Origin: Tupaia tana
Taxonomy: Eukaryota; Chordata; Mammalia; Scandentia; Tupaiidae
DNA length: 64,000 nucleotides
Reading direction: 5' to 3'
Assembly: GCA_026018925.1 (NCBI GenBank)
Contig: JAKSZU010000009.1
Coordinates: 76,480,041-76,544,040 of the forward strand
The position numbers were made by a program, and so were the translations under genes. How positions within the stretch are numbered: the stretch's first letter is position 1; every line of letters begins with the position of its first letter. The notes under the pieces were generated by a model that saw nothing but the letters and a program-made list of their open reading frames with translations, made no database searches and was not told where the DNA came from. Positions 21,961 through 34,521 of this stretch are shown here, piece by piece.

Positions 21961-23139
21961 TGGATCTATTCAGGCTTTTTATTTCTTCTTTCTTCAATCT
22001 GCATAAATTATATGTGTCCAAAAGTTTGTACATTTCAATTAGGTTTTCTTCTTTGTTGGCATATACAGTCACTCATAATATTATCTCTTGATCTTTTGTA
22101 TTTCTGCTATGTGTGTTGTAATGTTGCCTCTTTTGTTGCTGATTTTATCTATATCTTTGCTCTTAATTATTCTGGCTAATGGTGTGTCAATTCTGTTTAT
22201 CCTCTCAAAGAACCAGCCTTTGGTATTATTTATCTTCAGCATGATTCTTTTCTTCTCTTTTACATTTATTTCTACTCTGATCTTTATTATTTATTTTCTC
22301 CAGGGTTTTTTTTTGTTGTTATTTTTACAGCTCCTTGACATGTATTATTAGGTTATTTATTTACCACCTTTGTATATTTTCTTGTGAGCATTAATTGCTA
22401 TGAACATTTCTTTTATGACTGCTTTTAGTGGGTCTCATAGATTGTGGAGACTCGTGAGTTTGTTATCACTAGTTTCCATGAATATTTTGATTTCAGCCTT
22501 ATTTTCTTCAGTAGTTGTGAAGTTGTTCAGGAGGAAGTTGTTTAGTTTCCATGTATTTGTGTATTTTCCAGAATTTTCTGTAGTTGATTTCAAGTTTACT
22601 TCTACTGTGAAAAGAAAAGATGCTAAATATAGATTCTATAGTTTTGAATTTGTAAAGACTTCCTTTGTGCCTTTCCATGTGGTTGATCTTCAAAATGTTC
22701 CATGTTGGAATGAGAAATATGTGCATTTTGTGATTTTTTTGGGCAAAATGTTGTATGGATGTCTGTGAAGTCCATTTGGTTTATGGTGTCATTTAGTTCC
22801 TATGTCTCTCTATTTTTTTCTAGATAATCTTTCTAGAAGTGACAGTGGGGTATTGACATAACCAACAATAATTGTATTGCACTCTCCCCCTTTAGATCTA
22901 AGTCTTTCTTACACACATTTGGATGCTCCAGTGTTGCAAACATTGGTAATATCTTCATGATAAATTATCCTTTTTAGTATTATATATTGTTCTTCTTTGT
23001 TTCTTCTTACAGTTTTTGTCTTGAAGTTAATTTGTCTGATATCAGTATTGTGACACCAGTCTTTCTTTGGTTTCTGTTTGCATGGACCAGCCCTTTACTG
23101 TTAGTCTATGTATGTCTTCATTAGTAAGGTGTGTTTCTT

Positions 23140-23253
23140 TTTCTTTTTTTGAGAGATTTTTGTTATAGGGCACGTGCGCTTACCAGAGGACTCAAACCTT
23201 GGTCGACTACATGGGAGTCTAGCGACATAGCCATTATGCTAACTGCTGGTCCC
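23140..23253 (-). mobile_element. Internally deleted tRNA-derived SINE
   Basis: Only the tail end (TTGTTATAGGGCACGTGCGC) and the tRNA-like head (ACTCAAACCTTGGTCGACTA to AACTGCTGGTCCC) are present; about 150 bp of body is missing. Still bracketed by an exact 17-bp TSD, agtaaggtgtgtttctt, at 23123-23139 and 23254-23270, so this short form is one insertion event or a later clean deletion. Confidence 0.95.
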
Positions 23254-23755
23254 AGTAAGGTGTGTTTCTTGTAAACAACATATAGAGAATTCCTATTTTT
23301 TAATCCATTCAACCAGCATGTTTCTCTTAATTGGAGAATTTAATTCATTAACATTCAACGTTACTATTGATATTTATAGAGTTATCTCTGCCACCTTGTT
23401 AGGCATTCTCATTTATTTGTATGTTCTCTTATTTCTGTTTGTCTTTCTGTAGTTTTCTTGAGATAGTATTTTCTCCAGTGCTTCTTGAAGAGTTGGTCTA
23501 GTGTTGGTAAATTCTTTCAGTTTTTTTTTTTTTTTTGTCTGAGTATAATTTTATTTTTTTCCTCCCATATCAAGGATAATCTTGCTGTGTATAGTATTCT
23601 TGGCTGAAATTGTTTTTCTTTCAGAGTTTTTTAATCTGACTTCCCATTCTTTTCTTGCTTGCATTGTTTCAGTCAAGAGTTTTGACATTAGCCTAACAGA
23701 AGATTCCTTGTAAGTAACTTGATGCTTCTCTGTTCACTTATTTATTTATTTATTC

Positions 23756-23994
23756 TAGGATTTTTCTATAGGGCATGTGGTCTTATCAGGGAGTGACATA
23801 GAGAGGGAAAGTGAGAAATTACCCCCCAGTGGAATGGCCACACAGAAATCCTTTCTTCACCATTCTCCTCCCAGGATTTTGGGCATGCACACACACATAC
23901 CCAGTGTGATTTTCAAGCCATCAATTGTGGAACTTGAACCATGGTCAGTCATGTGGGAATCCAGTGCCTTAACCAACACACCACTGCTGACCCT
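23756..23994 (-). mobile_element. Old copy of the tRNA-derived SINE
   Basis: Minus-strand copy (GGATTTTTCTATAGGGCATG, CCCCCCAGTGGAATGGCC, GTGCCTTAACCAACACACC). Older subfamily. Confidence 0.88.
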
Positions 23995-24084
23995 TTCTGT
24001 TGACGTTTATAGAATATTTTCTTATTTTATTAGTCTTTGACTATTATCAGTCTGCCTATGATGTGCCATAGGGAAGATTTTCTT

Positions 24085-24350
24085 CTTTTTTTCTTTTTCG
24101 GAACAGTTTTTGTTATAGGGTGCGTGCACTCGCCAGACAGACAGAGAGAGACAGAGAGACAGAAAGCAAGAAATTACCCCCCAGGGGGGATGGCCATGCA
24201 GCAATCTCTTCTCCTCTATTCTCCTCTTGGGATCTTGGGCACACACGCACATGTGCCCAGTGCGAGTTTAAGCCACCGGGTCTGGGACGCGAACCACTGT
24301 GGATTACATGGGAGTCCAGCGACATAGCCATTACGTTAACTACTGGTCCC
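24085..24350 (-). mobile_element. tRNA-derived SINE
   Basis: Minus-strand full-length copy with a 14-bp exact TSD gggaagattttctt at 24071-24084 and 24351-24364. Confidence 0.96.
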
Positions 24351-25756
24351 GGGAAGATTTTCTTATGTCGATTCTATTCGGAGTTCTTTATATTTCCTAT
24401 ATCTGTATGTCTGAATCTTTCTCTAGGTTTGGCAAATTTTCAGTAAATATTTAACGGAAGAGGTTTTCTATGCCTTTATCATATTTTTTTTACCTTCTGG
24501 AATACCTCTTTTTCAGATATTTGAGTGTTTAATGTTGTCTAGTATTTTCTGTATTTTGCCTTCACATTTTTTGTTATTATTATTTTTGGTGATTTTTTAA
24601 TAAGTCAGAGGCTTTGTCTTCCAGGTCAGATTTTCTATCTTCTGAAGGGTCTAATCTGCTCTTAGTACTTTTGAAGGTGATTTTGATTTCCCGCATTGTA
24701 GCCTTCATCTCCAGAAGTTCTGTTTAATTCTCTTTTAGTGTGTTCGTCTTTTTATGGAGTTTCTCCTTCAAGTCATAAAATGATTTCCTTGTCTCTTAGA
24801 ATTAATTGTCTGTTTTCTCTTGCATCTCTTGAATTATGATGAATATTCAGAATTCTTGTGATTTCTGGTATCTTATCCACTGTTGGTCATTAATGACTGT
24901 GTTTCAATGGGGGAGAGGGATTACTATGTTTTCTCATATTTCTTGCAACTATGCTTTGATTTTTAGGCATCTGGTAAGGTATGCTCTTCTTCCTCCTGTT
25001 TTGTTATTGTTATTTAAGTGGGTTTCTGTAGCTGTTCTCTACAATGTGTGTTGGCTCCCTGACAGTTACTCCGTTTTTCTGTGGGGGCGGGGTGTGTGTG
25101 CTAGAATCTACACTAGGAATTTTGGACTTTGGTTTTAAAGAGTAAACTTTGAAAAGGGGAGAAGGAGAAGGGTTTCTTCAAAATCTCACTATCTTATGGC
25201 AGGTGTATCCTCTCTCAATCTTTCTGTTCCTAAAGCAACTAGGGCTGAGCAGCACAGGCTTATTGAAACAAGAAAGCAGAAGTCACAGGCTATGCAGGGC
25301 ATGATGCATGGAACTCAGGAGTAGAACTTCCCTATGTCCACCTATGGGGTGATGGGAGCTGAGGCCGATCAAGGACACAGCTAGCTAGCTGTCTCCAATC
25401 TCCATCTAGTCACTCTTGCTGAACTGATGGGGAATTGGTGACAAAAGCAGTGGCATATGGAGCTCAGGAGCAGGACTGCTCCATGTCCTCCTGTGGAAGA
25501 AAAATCATCTGTATTTTATACATTTCTTCCTAAAGATCTTTCACTTCTTTGATTAAATTTATTTCTAGGCACTTTCTTTGTACCTATTACAAATGAAATT
25601 GCTTTAATAATTTTACTTTCACCTACTTCATTATTAGTGTACAATAATACTATTGATATATATGTAGGTTGATTTTCCATTTTTTAACTTTACAGAATTC
25701 ATTTATCAGTTCTAAGAGTTTTTATTGTGATATTTTGGGTCTTTCTAATTTGATTT

Positions 25757-25999
25757 TTTTTGAAAGATTATTTTTGCTACAGGGTGTGTGCATTTGTCAG
25801 ACAGACAGATACAGAGAGAAAAAAAGTGAGAAATCATCCCCCAAGGAAGGTGGCCACACTGCTATCCCTTCTCCTCCATTCTCCTCTCTGGATTTTGGGC
25901 ACACATGCACACAATACACTGGTGTGAGTTTGAAGTTGCCAGGTCTGGTACTCGAACCGCAGTGGACTACATGCTAGTCCATTATGCCATCTCCTGGTC
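25757..25999 (-). mobile_element. tRNA-derived SINE
   Basis: Minus-strand copy (TTGCTACAGGGTGTGTGC to GCCATCTCCTGGTCC). ggtctttct occurs on both sides as a likely TSD. Confidence 0.9.
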
Positions 26000-26601
26000 C
26001 TGATGCTTTAGGTCTTTCTATATATAGTACTATATCTAAACAGGAAAGTTCGACTTCTCTTTTCCAATTTAGACACCCTTAATTATTTCCTATTGCCTAA
26101 TTATTTCAGCTAAAACTTCCATTATTATGTTGATTAGAAATGAAAAATGTACACATGCCTGTATTTGTTCAGTTCTCATAAAAAAAAAAAAACTTTTGAT
26201 TTTCCCTATTCACTATAATGTCATCTCTGGATTTGTATTATATTGAGATATGTGCCTTCTATACCTAATTTGTTAGGAGTCTTGATCATAAAACAAATGC
26301 GTATTGTCAAATGATTTTTCTTCATTAATTTGTGTGATCATATGTTTTATCTTTTATCTTTCATTCTGTTGATGTGATATATTACATGTATTGATTGTCA
26401 TGTTAAAATCCCCTTGCACCCCAGGTATAAATTTTACTTGATCGTGATATACATTTTTGATGTACCATTTAATTCAGCTTGCTAGTATTTTGTTGAGAAC
26501 TTTTGCATAGAAATTTTTTTTTCAGAGATATTTGTCTTTCCTTTTCATTTTTCTTGCGCCCTTTTGTTTATTTGTATTGGTGATTTTGTAAAATGAATTT
26601 T

Positions 26602-26878
26602 GGGGCCAGCAGGTGGTATGAAGACTAAGGCACTGGATCCCACACAGCTGGCTGTGCAGTTCAAGTCCTGGACCTTGTGGCTTGAAAATCACACTGGGTG
26701 TGTGTGTATGTGCATGCTCAGAATCCCAAAAGGAGACTGAGGACAATGGGTTGTGGTGTGGTCATTCCTCCTGGGGAGTGACTTCACACTTTCTTTATTT
26801 CTTTCTCTCTCTTGCTCTCTTTCTCTCTCTGGTGAGCACACATGCCCTATAGCAAATAAAATAAAATAAATTTTTAAA
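26602..26878 (+). mobile_element. Old copy of the tRNA-derived SINE
   Basis: GGGGCCAGCAGGTGGTATGA head of the older subfamily, tail CCCTATAGCAAATAAAATAAAA. The next SINE inserted into or directly after its tail. Confidence 0.9.
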
Positions 26879-26896
26879 AAGTTTAGAAGGATTCCT

Positions 26897-27166
26897 GGGA
26901 CCAGCAGTTAGCGTAATGGCTATGTTGCTGGACTCCCACGTAGTCGACCGCAGTTCGCGTCCCGGACCCAGTGGCTTAAAACTCACGCCAGGCGCATGTG
27001 CGTGCGTGCCCAAGATCCCGAGAGTAGAACAGAGGAGAAGGGATTGCGGCATGGCCATCCCTCCTGGGGGGTGATGTCTTGTTTTCTGTCTCTCTGTCTC
27101 TCTCTGTCTGTCTGGTGAGCGCATGCGCCCTATAGCAAAAACCTTAAAAAAAAAAAAAAAAAAAAG
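26897..27166 (+). mobile_element. Young tRNA-derived SINE
   Basis: Full-length copy with a 16-bp exact TSD gtttagaaggattcct at 26881-26896 and 27167-27182. Lies immediately 3' of an older SINE of the same family. Confidence 0.97.
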
Positions 27167-28566
27167 GTTTAGAAGGATTCCTTTCCCCAAATTTAATCTT
27201 TTGGAATAGTTTGAGAAAAATTGGCATCAGTTCTTTATTAAAAGATTTATGAATTATAGAAGTGATTTTATTCAGTCCTTGACTTTCCTTTGTTGGGAAA
27301 TATTTTTTATTACTAATTCAGTCTCATTGATCTATTCAGTCTTTTTATATCTTCCTAGTGCATCTTGGTAGATTGAATGCATGAAGGAATTTACCTATCT
27401 CCTCTAGGTTTTCCAGCTTGTTGGCATATACTTGTTCATAATAGTCTTTAATGATTTTTTTTTATATTTCTATGATATGAGTTGTAACATTATCAGTTCT
27501 GATTTTATTTAATTGGGTATTTTCATTTTTCTCATTTAATTTACCTAATGGTTTATTTGCTTTTTTATCTCTTCAAAAGACTTTTTTTGTTCGTCTTTTG
27601 TACTTTTTCTTTGGTTTCTATTTCACCCACTAATTCCTTATTATTTCTTTTCTTCTAGAAAAGATTTAGTTTGCTATTGCTTTTCTAGTTACTTAAGATG
27701 TATCATAAGGTTGTTTATTTGTCATTTACATAAGAGCACTTATCACTATGAATTTCCTTCTTAGTATTGTTTTCAATGTGTCTCATAGATTTTTATATGT
27801 CTTTTTCTTATTCATTAATTTCAACAATTTTTTAAATTTTTTTCTTATATTTTCATTGTCCCAGTAGCCATTCAGAATCATGTTGTTTAGTTTCTATATA
27901 TTTGTGTATTCTCACAGTTCTAGTTGATTCCTAGTTTTATTCCATTGTAACCAAAATATATACTAATATATTAGGTTGTTAGGAAAGCCATGACATATTT
28001 TTTCTATGTGTTTCAATGCAAAAATGTGTAATGACTTTAATTACAACCCAATAGTTTAATATTTTAAAGTTTCATATTTGTTTTATGTCCTAATGCATGA
28101 TCCAGAAGACTGTCCTATTTGTTTATTAGTGAAATATCTATTCTACAGCTGTTTGATGAATTTCTTGTAAATGTCTCCATTCTATTTGGTCTATGGTGTA
28201 GTTTACCTGTGATTTTCTCTGTTGATATTCTGTCTAAATAATCTTTAAAGTGGGGTGCTATGAGTGAGGTGTTGAAATCCACAACATTTATTGCTTTAGG
28301 TTCTCTCTACCTTTACCTCTGGTAATATTTGCTTCATGTATTTGATGCTTTATTGAGTGCATATATATTTACATTATCATATCTTCTTGCTGAATGAATC
28401 ACTTTATCACTATATAATGGACAGTTTTCACAGATTTTATTTGAAATTTATTTTTACTGATATCATTATAAATACTCTGGTTTTGTTTTGCTTTCTGTTT
28501 GCATGAGATGCCTCTTTTCATACCTTCACTCTCAGTTTATGGATCTTATTACACATGAGGTATGTT

Positions 28567-28831
28567 GAAACCAACAGATGGCATAATGGTTATGTCATTG
28601 AACTCTCAGGTAGTCAACCACAGTTCAAGTCCCAGATCCGGTGGCTTGAACTCATGCCAGATGCGTGTGCGTGTGTACCCAGGATCCTGAGAGAAAAATG
28701 GAAAAGAGATTGTGGCATGGCCAGCCCCCCAGAGGGTGATTTCTCACTTCTGCCTCTCTGTCTTTCTAGAAAGCATACACACCATATAGCAAAAATCTCT
28801 CTTAAAATAAAAAACAAACAAACAAAAACAA
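28567..28831 (+). mobile_element. tRNA-derived SINE
   Basis: Diverged head (ACCAACAGATGGCATAATGG). TSD atgaggtatgtt at 28555-28566 and 28832-28843. Confidence 0.94.
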
Positions 28832-29486
28832 ATGAGGTATGTTTCTTGTAGGAAGCATATAGTGGGGTCTTGTTTTTACTCCATTTAACCTACTATATAC
28901 TTCAACTGAGAAATTTAATCCTTTTACATTCAAGGTTATCATTAATAAGTACAAACTTAGTCTTGTTATGTCATTGATTTGTTTTCTGTGTGTGGGAGGA
29001 GGTGTTTCTTTTGTTCCTCTCTTCCTCTATTATTGTTTATCTTTGTGATTTGTTGCTTTTCGATAGTGTTCAGTTTGATTACTTTCTCTTTATCACTTAT
29101 GTGATTGCTCTACTAGTGAGTTTTATACTTTTGCATGATTTCATGATATCTATATTCCTTTAACTTTCATATGGAGGACTCAATTATTTCTTGAAAAGCC
29201 AACCTAGTAGTGATAGTATCTCTGAGTTTTTGCTTGTGTAGAAAAAGTTGCTTCTTCTTTAATTCTGAAATATGTCTTTAGCAGGTAATATTCTTGGGTG
29301 AATAATTTTTCTTTCAATATTTTGAGTGTATTGTTTAATTCTTTCCTTGCTTTTGTTTTGCTTTCTTTTCAGAAGTTTGCTGTTAGTCTGATGGGGCTTG
29401 CTTTATATGTGAATTGACACTTTTCTCTTGATGTTTTTAGAACCCTCTCTTTCTCTTTTGACAGTTTGACTAATCTTCTTCAGATT

Positions 29487-29632
29487 ATTGAGTGCATATA
29501 TATTTACATTATTATATCCTCTTACTGAATTGATCCTTTTATCACTATGTAATGGACAGTTTTCACAAATTTTATTTGAAATTTATTTTATATGATATCA
29601 TTATAGATACTCTTGTTTGCTTTTGTTTTGGG
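29487..29632. repeat. 145-bp duplication of 28353-28497 within the L1
   Basis: Both places read attgagtgcatatatatttacatt, then an aatggacagttttcaca block and ttttatttgaaatttatttt. The second copy is bracketed by gtttgactaatcttcttcagatta at 29464 and gtttgactaatcttcagatta at 29632, which resembles a TSD. Confidence 0.85.
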
Positions 29633-29957
29633 TTTGACTAATCTTCAGATTATTTTTTTGCATTGTATTTATTTGGTTCCTTTTGTATCTCTTGTATGGG
29701 AATGTCAGTCTATCTCCCTAGACTTGGGAAGTTTTGTGCCATTATTTTATTGAATAGCTATGCCTTTTCCTGTTTCTTCACCTTCTGGATCTCTCACAAT
29801 GCATATATTTTATCTCTCAATGGTGTTTTACAAGTCCTTTATTCAGGTTCAGATTCTTTCTTCTGTTTGATCCAGCTTATTGTTGATATTCTCAAGTTTA
29901 ATTTTTATTTCATCTATCAAATTCTTTATCTGAAGGATTATTATTGATTCTGTGTGT

Positions 29958-30200
29958 GTGTGTGTGTGTGTGTATGGGGGGTTGTTTTTAGACTGGGTCT
30001 GGCTTTGTAGAAATCCTCCTACTTCAGTCTTCTGAATAGCTACAACTGAATAACAGGTATATACCGTCAGGCCTGTATTCTTCAGACAAGGTTTTACCAT
30101 GTTGCTTATGTCTATCACAAACTCGCAATCCTTTTGCCTCAAATTCTCAAGTAGCTAGGATCACAGGTGCATGCTACCATCCCTTGCTTTTCAGGGTTGT
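29958..30200 (-). repeat. (TG)n run and Alu/7SL-like SINE on the minus strand
   Basis: Plus strand reads aaggttttaccatgttgctt, caagtagctaggatcacagg and tgcatgctaccatccct. A second, weaker copy of the same order lies upstream (ctgaatagctacaactgaat). Together they resemble the complement of a 7SL-derived, perhaps dimeric, SINE. Confidence 0.72.
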
Positions 30201-31150
30201 TTGAGGATCACACCCATGTCTCTAAAGTGGCTCTAGCCTGCTGAACAGGAGTGTCAAGCAAGCACTATCTTAGCTAGGATGTTATTTGATACTTTTTAAA
30301 GATGTCTACCTCCTTGTTGAATTTTTCATTTACATTGTGATCATTTTCCTGATTTTCTTAAATTGTTTATTTAAATTATTTTGCATCTCATTGAATTTTC
30401 TTTGTTTTAAATTCCATATCGGATATTTTCTGTTCTTTCTTACTGCTGAATGATTTTGTTCCTTTGAAGGCATTGTGTTGCCTTATTTTCCTATGTTTGT
30501 TACCCTGTTTTGATATCTCATCATGTGGTGTCATTTCCTGTCTAATAAAGTAGATTTTGTGGGGGGAGGACTTTGTCCTGAATATCTGTCCTATAGTCAG
30601 TTGGGTAGTATGCTTTGACTTAGTTCTTATTTAGGTTTAGTATTGTAGTCTCTTTATATTTTCTTCACTGGGAATATCTGTTACTGGTTTCTGTAAGTGA
30701 ACGTATGGTCAACATTTTGACAATTTGTAGATGTAGTGACACAACTTTGGTGAGGGCAGACTACTGGTGGTGTGGTAGAATAGAGCCCTCTGATATTGGT
30801 TGGGCATCGTGCAGTACATAGAGGCTCCACCAGTCAAAGAGACATTTCTGAGGGCAGTGGTTATAGAAGGCACCCAGTGTATGTTTGCAGGTGATCTCAG
30901 AATCTGAGTGGGTCATGTGTGAAAAATGGAGGGTCCTTCAGTTGAAGGGGTAAGGTTGCAGCTGGCAACAATTTTAGCACCCAGACTTGCGTCCTTTGAC
31001 CCCAAGTGAGGCATACACAGCATGTATGGGTTCCAGTGATCCATGGAGCAATGGCAGTGGTTGTAGCAGCAGGTAGAATAGCCAGACTTGGTTTTTAATA
31101 TCCTGGGTGGAGAAGTGCATGTCCAAGAACTCTATCATGCCCGATATCTT

Positions 31151-31560
31151 AAATGCCTGCACATTCATTATTGGTATATAGAAATGTGATTAACTTTTTG
31201 GTACTGATCATGTATCCTGCAACATTGCTGAACATATTTATTAGCTATAGAAATTGCATTTGTAATTTTTTTGGGATTTTAAGTATAGAAAATCATGTCA
31301 CATGCAAAGGGCAATAGTTTTCTTCCTTTCTTATCAATATATGTGCCTTTTATCTTACTTATTTTCAAATTGTTGTTATGACTATAATTTCCAATACTAT
31401 GTTAAATAATAGTGGTAGTACAGACATCTTTGGCTTGATCTTAATCTTAGAAAAAGCATTCAGACTGTCACAATTAATTATGATGTCAGTTATAGTTTTT
31501 GGTTGATGTTATTTGCCAATTCTTCCCATTAAAATGATGAAAGTCTGTCAAGAGTGGATG
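31151..31560 (-). repeat. Third minus-strand L1 ORF2 fragment
   Basis: gaaatgtgattaactttttg, tgatcatgtatcctgcaaca and agcattcagactgtcacaat are complements of ORF2 sequence that also occurs further upstream, so this is a separate L1 copy. Diverged. Confidence 0.65.
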
Positions 31561-31599
31561 ATAAAACTCATGTAATATGCTATAGAAAAATTCTAAGTA

Positions 31600-32430
31600 A
31601 AATGATGAATAAATATATGCTATGCAAATATTAAAAATAAAGAGCTATTTTAATATCATGTAACATGGAATATACAGCAAAGGTAGATGTTACATAATTT
31701 AAAATCATCAATCTATCAGGAATATAAAATGATCCTGATTGTGTACAATCAGAATAAGAATGTATGACATAATAAATGATAAAGCGGAAAGAAGAAAAAG
31801 ATAAATAAATAATTATATTTGGAGACATGAGCAGTACACTCACAATAATTGATAGAACTACTAGACAGAAATAATGCAGGATATAGATCTGAACAACACA
31901 GTCAACCAAAAAGATCAATTTAACATTTATAGATAATTTCACACAAATAACAGCAGAATGCACATTTTTGTTTGAGGCTTAGTACAATTATTTAAAAATC
32001 TGTGAAATTTACTTTGTGATTTGGACTATGGTAATTGATTTGTATAGTATAATTGCCATATTCCAAACCATAAAATAAATTTCACAAATTCTTAAATAAT
32101 TACGGTCAGACACTGTGTTCACTGACCTTGATAGAATCAAAGTATATGTCACTTTAAATGAATAAACAGAGAAACTAAATCTCTAAACAGTCAAAAACCA
32201 AACAGATTTTGAAGTAATTCATGGGTCAAGAATAAGTTATAAAGGAAAAATTTAAAATATATACAGTGTCTATTTTGCTTGGTTATTACCAGCTTGTCCC
32301 TGAAAACATTTACACTTACAATCCTGGTGGAACATAGCCTACTGATTTTTTTATTGTTCTTAAAACTGTCTAGATTCAGTACTTGCTTTTCTTGCCTCAT
32401 GTAGCTATTAACACTTATTTTTTCTTTTAA
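31600..32430 (+). repeat. Old L1 fragment, sense; otherwise no gene
   Basis: The parts aataacagcagaatgcacat (31946) and gaagtaattcatgggtcaag (32210) look like sense L1 ORF2 endonuclease-region sequence of an old subfamily. The rest is AT-rich and unassigned. Confidence 0.5.
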
Positions 32431-32815
32431 ATGTTTTTATTCTGGTTAAAATACACATAACAGGGATAGGCAGATGGCGTGCTGGTTAAGGAGGCTGGAT
32501 CCCACATAGCCAACTGTGAGGTTCAAGTCCCAGATCTGGCAGATGGAAAAACACATCACACAAGTGTGTGTCAGAGAAGGATGGAGGAGAAGGGATTGTG
32601 ACATGGCCATTGCCTTTGGGTGGGACGAGGTGCTTTCTCATTTTTCCTCTTTCACTGTCTCTCTCTGGTGAGTGCTCACATCCTATAGCAAATTTTATAA
32701 AATACACATAACATTTATTATTTTAATTCTCTGAAGTATAAAATTAATTGTCATTAAGTACATGCACAATGTTTTATTACCACTACTGCTATCTAACGTT
32801 AGAAAATTTTGACTT
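32431..32815 (-). repeat. Old L1M-type 3' end, left half of an interrupted copy
   Basis: Complement of an old L1 3' region (tacacataac, ttgtcattaagtacatgcac, ttaccactactgctatct). It resumes at about 48455 (cattagtcactggcaaccat), showing the whole 32.8-48.45 kb block was inserted into it. Confidence 0.75.
32463..32698 (+). mobile_element. Old copy of the tRNA-derived SINE
   Basis: Head GGCAGATGGCGTGCTGGTTAAGG, 3' end CCTATAGCAAATTT. TSD aaaatacacataaca at 32448-32462 and 32699-32713 (15 bp). Confidence 0.92.
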
Positions 32816-33513
32816 CCCAGCAGGGGAAATAGAGGCTGGGGCAACACTGCCCCCCGGCCCACTTCCAGGCTCCCAAGACTAGGACTCCACCTTTTTTAAA
32901 GACCAGATAATGGTCTTTAAAACATTATCTTTTCCTTTCCATCTATAGCCTACTTCCCAGAAAGGGAAGTTGAGGCTGGGGCACAACTGCTTCCCAGCCC
33001 ACTTCCAGGCTCCCAAGACCAGGACCCCACCTTCTTTAAATGTAGGCAGTGTTTCATTTATTCAATTGCTTTTATCTTCTTTACTATTTCTGTTTGTTTT
33101 ACTAATTCTCTCCTCCCCCTTGTCCCACAGACCAGACAGGTCCAGGCCCTGCAAGAACCCTCCCATTCCATCTAGAGCTCAGTAGTGTGCGACTTTTTCT
33201 TTAATCTCTCCTGTACTTTTTTCTTTCCTCTTACATTATCCTCTCTTCTTCATCTTCCATTCTTCCTGAGGAATTAGACAGATCTAGAATCCCAGTTCTG
33301 AACTCCCCTAGTATTGGAAGGTTCCTGGAATCCTTCTCATTACTGAACCACCTGTGAATACCTAGAATAGAGTACCCCTCTTGAGACCACATTACTACAA
33401 ACAACAGAAGAGATACTTCCACACACATCAATTCACAGTAAAAGGGAAACACGCTTGCTCCTAGTTGAAGAAACATTCTCCTAAGAGATATTCAAAAGTG
33501 AATACATCTTCTA

Positions 33514-34477
33514 ATGGCTAGAAGTAGGAGAAGAGCCTCAGGTCTGAACAAGTCAGGAAATATGTCTACATCAAAGGAACAGAATAAATCCCCTCCATCT
33601 CTCCTAAAATCTGAGGATATCACCAAAATGTCAGAGAAAGAATTTAGAACCTTCATGATGAACAAATTCTATGAGTTGGAACAGAAAAGAGATAACAAAC
33701 TTCAGGAGATTAAGAAGTCCTTCCACGATATGAAAGAAATGGACACTCTGAGAAAAAATCAGAAGGAGCAATTAGAGATGAAGTCTGAAATACAGTAAAT
33801 CAAAAACTCTCTTGAAAGTATTAAAAATTGATTAGACCATGCAGAAGATCGAATCCCCAATGTAGAAGATAAAACCTCTGACCTAGAAAAAAATACCAAG
33901 GAGATAGAGAAAATTACAAAAAAACACGAAGATAATATATGAGAAATACTAGATTCCATAAGACACCCAAACATCAGAATAATTGGTATCCCAGGAGGTG
34001 AAGAAAGTAATAACAGCATGGAAAATCTATTCCATGAAATTCTGTAAGAAAATTACCCAAGTCTAGAAAGGCACTCAAGCATCCATACCCAAGAAATACA
34101 AAGGACCCCAAGTAGAATCAACCCCAGAAGATCTTCCCCAAGGCAAATTGTATCCAGACTCTCAAAGACTACAGATAAAGACATGATACTAAAACTGGCA
34201 AGAGAGAGAAGAGAAGTGACTTACAAAGGTCATCCCATCAGGCTAACACCGGACCTCTCAATGGAAACAATGCAAGCAAGGAAAGAATGGGAAGATGTAT
34301 TGAAAGTTTTAAGAGAGAAACAATTTCAACCAAGACTATTATATCTAGCAAGATTATCCTTCATATGGGAAAACAAAGATTAAAATCTTCTCAGACAAAC
34401 AAAACCTGAAAGAATTTGCCAACCCCAGAGCAGCTGTTCAAGAAACCCTTAATAAAGTACTGTTCCAGGAAAACTAA
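33514..34477 (+). pseudogene. L1 'C' ORF1 (RNA-binding protein), broken
   Basis: L1 ORF1p is a trimeric coiled-coil RNA chaperone that coats L1 RNA. Start MARSRRRASGLNKSGN at 33514. A Lys/Glu-rich coiled-coil region follows, with stops at about 33796 and 33829. The RNA-recognition part runs to about 34200 and the C-terminal domain (RKEWEDVLKVLREKQFQ, ARLSFIWENK) continues with a frameshift to TAA at 34475-34477. The 5' UTR upstream and ORF2 44 bp downstream give the usual L1 spacing. Confidence 0.88.
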
Positions 34478-34521
34478 AGAATTAACAGCCAGAAACAAAG
34501 AAATAAAAGGCAACTAAGACA

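Larger units (their letters stand above)
16241..25495 (-). mobile_element. Inner minus-strand L1 with its own 3' tail, ORF2, ORF1 and 5' UTR (interrupted)
   Basis: Read from the minus strand: 5' UTR-like GC-richer sequence (25140-25495, with two similar blocks around 25310 and 25460), ORF1 coiled-coil region (about 24450-24830), ORF1 C-terminal domain (about 23500-23700), ORF2 (about 23400 down to 16700), then a 3' tail near 16240-16690. ORF2 landmarks on the plus strand include tgaatagtattccatactat (16885), gccattctgactggagttaa (17390) and cttttcccccactggattg (17940). Stops and frameshifts are frequent. It is cut by six SINEs, a SINE remnant, a UBE2V2 pseudogene and an L1-type tail. Borders are approximate. 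Confidence 0.75.
25496..31150 (-). mobile_element. Outer minus-strand L1, continued (ORF2, ORF1, 5' UTR)
   Basis: Continues the ORF2 complement left off near 16.2 kb (aagatctttcacttctttga, ttgattaaatttatttctag, ttgatgtgatatattacatg at about 26370). ORF1-type sequence follows at about 29200-30500 and a 5' UTR-like GC-richer stretch at about 30550-31150. Many stops. It contains four SINEs, a 7SL-like SINE and a 145-bp internal duplication. Confidence 0.72.

Noticed and set aside
22400-22768. 122-codon hydrophobic frame
   Set aside because: It is the antisense of L1 ORF2 endonuclease sequence; hydrophobic because A-rich L1 reads as T-rich on this strand.
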